From Agriotes lineatus (Eukaryota; Arthropoda; Insecta; Coleoptera; Elateridae), in assembly GCA_940337035.1 (NCBI GenBank), contig CALNHX010007609.1, forward strand, positions 1-64,000: a stretch of DNA of 64,000 nucleotides, given 5' to 3'. Positions 59,341 to 64,000 of the stretch are shown in pieces. Each line of letters starts with the position of its first letter. The first letter of the stretch is position 1. The position numbers and the translations under genes were made by a program. A model generated the notes under the pieces. That model did no database searches, had not been told where the DNA came from, and was given only the letters and a program-made list of their open reading frames with translations.

Positions 59341-61796
59341 ATGTTAGACATGAGCGGAAGATTTGGAAGAAAAACTAATAACAAAGTAGTAGGGCAATTC
59401 GGAGAAGATGTAATTAATGACAATGGAGAAAGAATAATAGATATATGTGAATTGAACAATCTAAAAATTACAAACGGGTTCTACAAACATAAGGACATTC
59501 ACAAATACACTTGGATACAAGACACTCGTAACCTAAGGTCTATAATAGACTACATTATTATAAAACAACAAACATCAATAAAGGATGTAAGAGTAAAAAG
59601 AGGTGCCGAATGTGGAACCGACCACAAATTATTGGTAGCATATCTATACTTTCCATGGTTCAGACGGGGAAACTATAACCGAATAAACAAAGAAGTAAAC
59701 ACAGAAAAATCCGATTCTAAAGATAAGCCAAAGAGATTAAAAATACATCTGTTGCAAGACGAAACAATACGAGATTTATATCAACGTAGATTGGACAGGC
59801 AATTAATAGAATTTAACTATAATAGCATTGAGGAAACATACGAACACGTAAAACTTAGCATTAAACAAGCAGCTTTGGAAGCCTTAGGTGAAGAAGAAAG
59901 TAGACAGAAGAACTGGAATGTAGACATAAGTCAGAAAACGAAAGAAGTAATAAGGGAGAAAAAAATCCTTTACGGAAGATGGTTAAACACTAAAGCAGAA
60001 GAAGATTTACAAAAATATAGAGAAAAGAACAGAGAAACGAAGAGACTTATGAACAAGGAAAAAAATGAAAAATGGGAAAAGGCATGTCAGGAAATAGAAC
60101 AATATATAGGAGGAACAAGAAGCACGGAATCGTGGAAAAAAATTAGGGCGCTAAAAACTAATACAACAGAAAAGATTAACATCCAGTACATACCACAAAA
60201 AGAGTGGGAAAGTTACTACCGACAGTTACTAACAGAAGATATACATCAATTCTTAGAAAATCGGATAAACTCAGTAGATCTGAATATCCAACCAGCACAA
60301 ATAACAATAGGAGACGAAGAAATAAAGAAAGCAATAAAAACACTAAAAAATAACAAATCGACCGAACCAGGAGGAATAGCGAACGAATTAATTAAGTATG
60401 GAACAGACAAGCTATTCAGGATGTTAAGGGACATGTTTCAAAGAGCAATTAGCGGTGAGAAGATACCAGATGAATGGACTGAGGCATATATAATTTCAAT
60501 TTTTAAGAAAGGTGATAGAAAGAAATGTACTAATTACAGGGGGATCAGCATAATATCATCAATTGGCAGATTGTATAGAAAAATAATAAAAAACAAACTA
60601 GAAAAACAAATACAAAAGAAAATTGGAAAAGATCAAGCAGGATTTACTGCTGGGAAATCTTGCGTTGACCACATATATACACTAAGACAATTAATAGAAA
60701 AGAATAAAGCGAAAAACAGAGAGATTCACCTGGCATTTATTGACATAAAGAAAGCGTACGATTCGGTACCGAGAAACAGGTTATGGGAAGCCATACAAGA
60801 AATGGGAATAGAGAGAAACCTCATACAAGCAGTAAATGCGATTTACCAGAACAACAGAGTGCAAATTAAAACAGGACCAAATCTAAGCGATACATTTCAA
60901 ACAACTAAAGGACTCCTACAAGGTTGTTCGACGTCACCTACACTTTTTAAGATATACCTATAAAATACTCTGCAAAAATGGAAACAAAAATGCCAGGGAA
61001 TGGGTGTACCAGTACGCGACGACTATTTATATACCTTAAGCTTTGCGGATGACCAGGTGGTCATCGCGCAAGACGAAGAGGATCTCAGTTTTATGGTTAG
61101 AAAGCTTAAAGAAGAATATACCAGAGCGGGGCTAGAAATCAATTTTGATAAAACGGAATCCTTAACAACAAGCGAAGAAATACCGGAGCTACTGGAAATA
61201 GATGAAGATACACAAATTAGAGAAACAGGCAGATTCAAATACTTATGAAGCATAATAACAAAGCAAGGAACATCAGAGGAATACATAAAATGTAGACTCG
61301 GACAAGCCAGAACTTGTATTAAACAACTAAATTCGGTACTATGGGATAAACATATAACTAAAAACACAAAAACAAGAATATATGGCTCAATGATAGAGAG
61401 TATTATGACATATGACGCAGAAACATGGGTGATAAATAAAAGAAACAGATCAAAAATCAACGCGGTTGAAATGGAATGCTGGAGGAGATGCTGTGAGATA
61501 TTAAGAACTGACAGAATTCCCAATGAAGAGATAAGAAACCGAATGGGGGTACATAAAGAGGCTACAAGTAGAATAGAGGAAAAGCAACTGAAGCGGTACG
61601 GGCACGTAAGACGAAGCAGTGTCAGCAATTGGATCAAGAAAATAAAGGAATGGAGCCCCATGGGAAGAAGGAAACGAGGCAGACCAAGAAGATCTTGGAG
61701 GAATGACATAGATGAGGCTATGGAAAAGAGAGGGTTGGAAGAAGGAGATTGGAAGACAAAAAAGAATGGCGAAAGTGGCTAAGTGAAGGGAAATAG
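59341..61796 (+). mobile_element. 5'-truncated RTE-like non-LTR retroelement
   Basis: A single frame runs 59341-61782 and codes the C-terminal half of the endonuclease (LDMSGRFGRK, FYKHKDIHKYTWIQDTRNLR, AECGTDHKLL), a linker (residues about 110-310), RT (ALKNNKSTEPGG-like region, NYRGISIISS, AFIDIKKAYDSVPRNRLW, GLLQGCSTSPTLFKIYL, SFADDQVVIAQDEEDL) and the C-terminal domain (AETWVINKRNRSKINAVEME, RMGVHKEATSR, GRPRRSWRNDIDEAMEK). Breaks: TAA at 60961-60963, TGA at 61246-61248 (in FKYLGSIIT, Gly codon changed), and loss of one base near 61752, after which the native end is the TAG at 61794-61796. Catalytic FADD and motif A are intact. Endonuclease 5' part and any ORF1 are missing. Confidence 0.88.
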
Positions 61797-61813
61797 CGTC
61801 AGCTGTAAAAACC

Positions 61814-61838
61814 CTTTATATATATATATATATATATA
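61814..61838. repeat. (TA)n microsatellite
   Basis: About 12 TA units follow the end of the LINE, perhaps its microsatellite tail, and provided the TA target for the next element. Confidence 0.85.
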
Positions 61839-62715
61839 CCGGGTGCTGACTTGATCGACGCACCATAGGAATTTGCATAGTAAATTCTTTATGTTCAATT
61901 ATTTGCTTCCCTAATTATTTTAGAGTTAAAGTGTAAATACATTTTCTGTAGAGAAAAAAATACTGCATCCATTCATACTGTTGCTAAAAATTGTTCATTT
62001 TCCGGAACCCAAGGAATGCAAAAAACAAACTAGCATTTTCACAAAAATCAGTGATGCCATGGAATTATTGAAACAAGCCAATGCCAACGCAAATGCGTGC
62101 GGCGCGACAATGTGTGCCGTTTGTTTATCATTGATGTTTGGCTTTTATAATAATTCATTATTAATTATGTTCTGCTTAATGTCTCTAAGGTACCTAGACC
62201 TTGTCCATAACAAAAATGGTTTTACGAGTATGGTGGACGTTCGTTAAGTAAGCTCCTTGTTTATTGTAAAATATCCGTATCGGCAAATTCCAAACAGTAC
62301 AACCATTAATAGACTGATTCATTTTAAGTTTAGGACTACAGGCATATTATTAAATAATTGTAGGTGCAATAATGAGGTTCAGAACTTACACCAAAACGAG
62401 AAAAACGACAATACGTTTAATCTCTTGACAGCAGTGACTGGATGATCGCTCCGCACGCACTTCCGCTGGCATTGGCTTGTTTCAATAATTCCATGGCATC
62501 ACTGATTTTTGTAAAAATGCTAGTTTGATTTTTTGCATTCGTTCGGTTCTGGAAAATGAAAAATTGTTAGCAACAGTATGAACGGATGCAGTCTTTTTTT
62601 CTCTACAAAAAATGTATGTACACTTTAGCTCCAAAATAATTAGGGGAGCAAATAATTGAACATAAAGAATTTACTATGCAAATTCCTATGGTGCGTCACG
62701 CAAGTCAGCATCCGG
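61839..62715. mobile_element. TA-flanked transposon with 275-bp inverted repeats
   Basis: The left end CCGGGTGCTGACTTGATCGA and right end GTCAGCATCCGG head inverted repeats of about 275 bp (61839-62111 and 62441-62715), conserved block by block (GCACCATAGGAATTTGCATA, ATGCCATGGAATTATTGAA). TA flanks both sides (61837-61838, 62716-62717). The 330-bp centre is unique and non-coding. It is a non-autonomous, foldback-like Tc1/mariner-type element inserted in the (TA)n tail of the LINE, so it is younger than that LINE. Confidence 0.88.
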
Positions 62716-62939
62716 TATGTTAGCATAGCTCTTAGAAGAATTGTACTGCCGTATTGGTAAGACAAACCTCTATAAGAGTTGTGAATTCTTACCACGTGTA
62801 GAATCTCTCTTCTTTACGTCACAACAAATCCTCCTCCTTTATCCGGGCTTGGGAGCGGCAGCAGCCAGAGTTACAAAAACGCACAAAAGGAATTAAGCAC
62901 CTGGATGCAGCCAAATAAATGGAGAGATGTTGAAATTTG

Positions 62940-63790
62940 TTGATGAAGAATTACATAAAAGAGTCTACAACCTGATAAAAGAAGTGTGGAGAAAGAACGC
63001 TACCAATGGAATGGGAAATTGGTGTAATTATACCGCTACAAAAAATACGTGATCTAGGGCAATGTAAGAACTATAGGGGCATTACATTGCTAAATAGAAC
63101 ATATAAGATATTTACACATTACTACAGAAGAGACTTAGAACCACACAGAGAAGGAGACTTTCAATTGCCAAACGGGATTTAGACCAGGGCGGTCAATAAA
63201 AGACGCATTACATGTAATTTTCCAAATAATGGAAAAATGCCGTTAATGCAATATCGAATTACATTTATTATTTGTAGATTATAAACAGGTATTTGATAAA
63301 ATTAAAAGAGAAAAACTGTTAGAAACTATCAAAATAAATCGGAGTACCAGAAAAATTGAGACGATGTATACAAATGACAATGAGAAAAACAAAAGCAACA
63401 GTAAGAATAAGAAACATTTAATATTAACATGAGAATGTGTCAGGGAGATGCGCTGTCGGTAACGCTATTCAATATAACAATATAAGGTGTAACTTGACCA
63501 TTAAATCTGCATGGAACTATAAGAAATAAGGAAGTGGAAATAGTGGCGTACGCAGATAATGTAGTTATAATTTCATGATCGTAGAACAAACTAACTGAAG
63601 TATTTAAAAGATTAGAAAAGAAAGCAGGTGAAATGGGACTTACAATAAATGCAAGCAACACTAAGTATATGAAGTGCCATAGAGGAAAAATAGAACAACA
63701 AGCAAGACTTAAAGATAGACAAATATACCTTAAAAAATTACGAACTTTCAGCTATTTGGGCGTACAAATTAGGGTGAAATCAAGGGGATT
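62940..63790 (+). pseudogene. LINE reverse transcriptase relic
   Basis: Pieces in shifting frames: EWEIGVIIPL, LGQCKNYRGITLLN, the motif A region as LLFVDYKQVFDKIKREKLLE-like sequence, MRMCQGDALSVTLFNITI (the QGDxLSxxLFN motif), VAYADNVVIIS (YADD changed to YADN), RLEKKAGEMGLTINASNTKY and FSYLGVQIR. RTE/CR1-like wording, a different family from 59341-61796. Inactive through stops and the altered catalytic motif. The copy may continue beyond 63790, where the homology fades. Confidence 0.75.
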
Positions 63791-64000
63791 TACTTTGTTT
63801 AAACATCTATAAGGCTTTTCTCCACTGTAGTTCACAATTTATTGGAGTCTGAATTTTTATTCTGGCGGTTTCTTAGCAGTGTAAAATTTGTGATTCAGCA
63901 GTACAACATTGTTCAATTTGTAATTTATTTTACCTGTATGTTGACCGTTTAAAATCATAATTCCTGAAGTATTGGTTATTGGCAAAACATTCTGTAACTT

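Noticed and set aside
58720..59400. Single twin-primed LINE insertion
   Set aside because: The overlapping protein segments are too different and overlap too far; kept only as an alternative in the findings.
61023..61709. A 228-codon minus-strand frame
   Set aside because: Antisense of the LINE C-terminal domain.
61981..62247. An 88-codon frame
   Set aside because: Lies within the inverted repeat and centre of the non-autonomous transposon; no motif.

Overview
The window looks like AT-rich, intron-poor nuclear DNA from an arthropod, most likely an insect with a large, transposon-loaded genome. The reasons are the mixture of elements (jockey-type and RTE-like non-LTR retroelements, a ZMYM1-like hAT transposon, mariner-type DDE transposase relics, tRNA-derived SINEs, TA-flanked MITEs), the lack of operons or ribosome binding sites, and the low coding density. 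The order cannot be fixed from the sequence alone. No host protein-coding gene could be recognised. The window is best read as intergenic or intronic DNA built by repeated transposon insertion and decay.

Layout. 1-9.4 kb: decayed LINE pieces on both strands, two related TA-type MITEs (4371-4558, 6320-6495), and a clean nested case in which a short LINE 3' end (5713-5899) sits inside an older reverse transcriptase with a 9-bp target duplication. 9.4-14.1 kb: quiet DNA, a foldback (11321-11691) and copy A of a dispersed repeat (12944-13612). 14159-17739: a complete hAT transposon with terminal repeats, an 8-bp target duplication and a transposase broken only by one frameshift in an A7 tract. 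17.8-24 kb: mostly featureless, with one minus-strand LINE relic. 23.9-30 kb: a palindrome-rich tract holding a 0.9-kb TA-flanked transposon with 33-bp inverted repeats and a transposase fragment, at least eight short hairpins, and two perfect or near-perfect short tandem arrays.

30-46 kb: several copies of a composite repeat with an internal tRNA-like segment, a second dispersed family ending in GGAAGTAAAAAG, two tRNA-headed SINEs, an LTR-like or promoter-like block with splice signals (37488-38437), LINE relics and two mariner-type transposase relics. 46-56 kb: mostly quiet, but with a recognisable 601-bp LTR plus primer-binding site on the minus strand (50875-51499) and a second candidate LTR junction at 55837-55857 beside a GC-rich tandem repeat. 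56-64 kb: jockey relics, an inverted endonuclease fragment, a nearly complete non-LTR element (59341-61796) with two nonsense codons and one frameshift, a TA-flanked 877-bp transposon with 275-bp inverted repeats inserted in the TA tail of that element, and a further RT relic running off the window.

Nothing here amounts to a demonstrably new biological system. The most informative items are the nearly intact hAT, the hairpin cluster at 26.2-29.8 kb, the five-copy GGAAGTAAAAAG family, and the datable nesting of elements.
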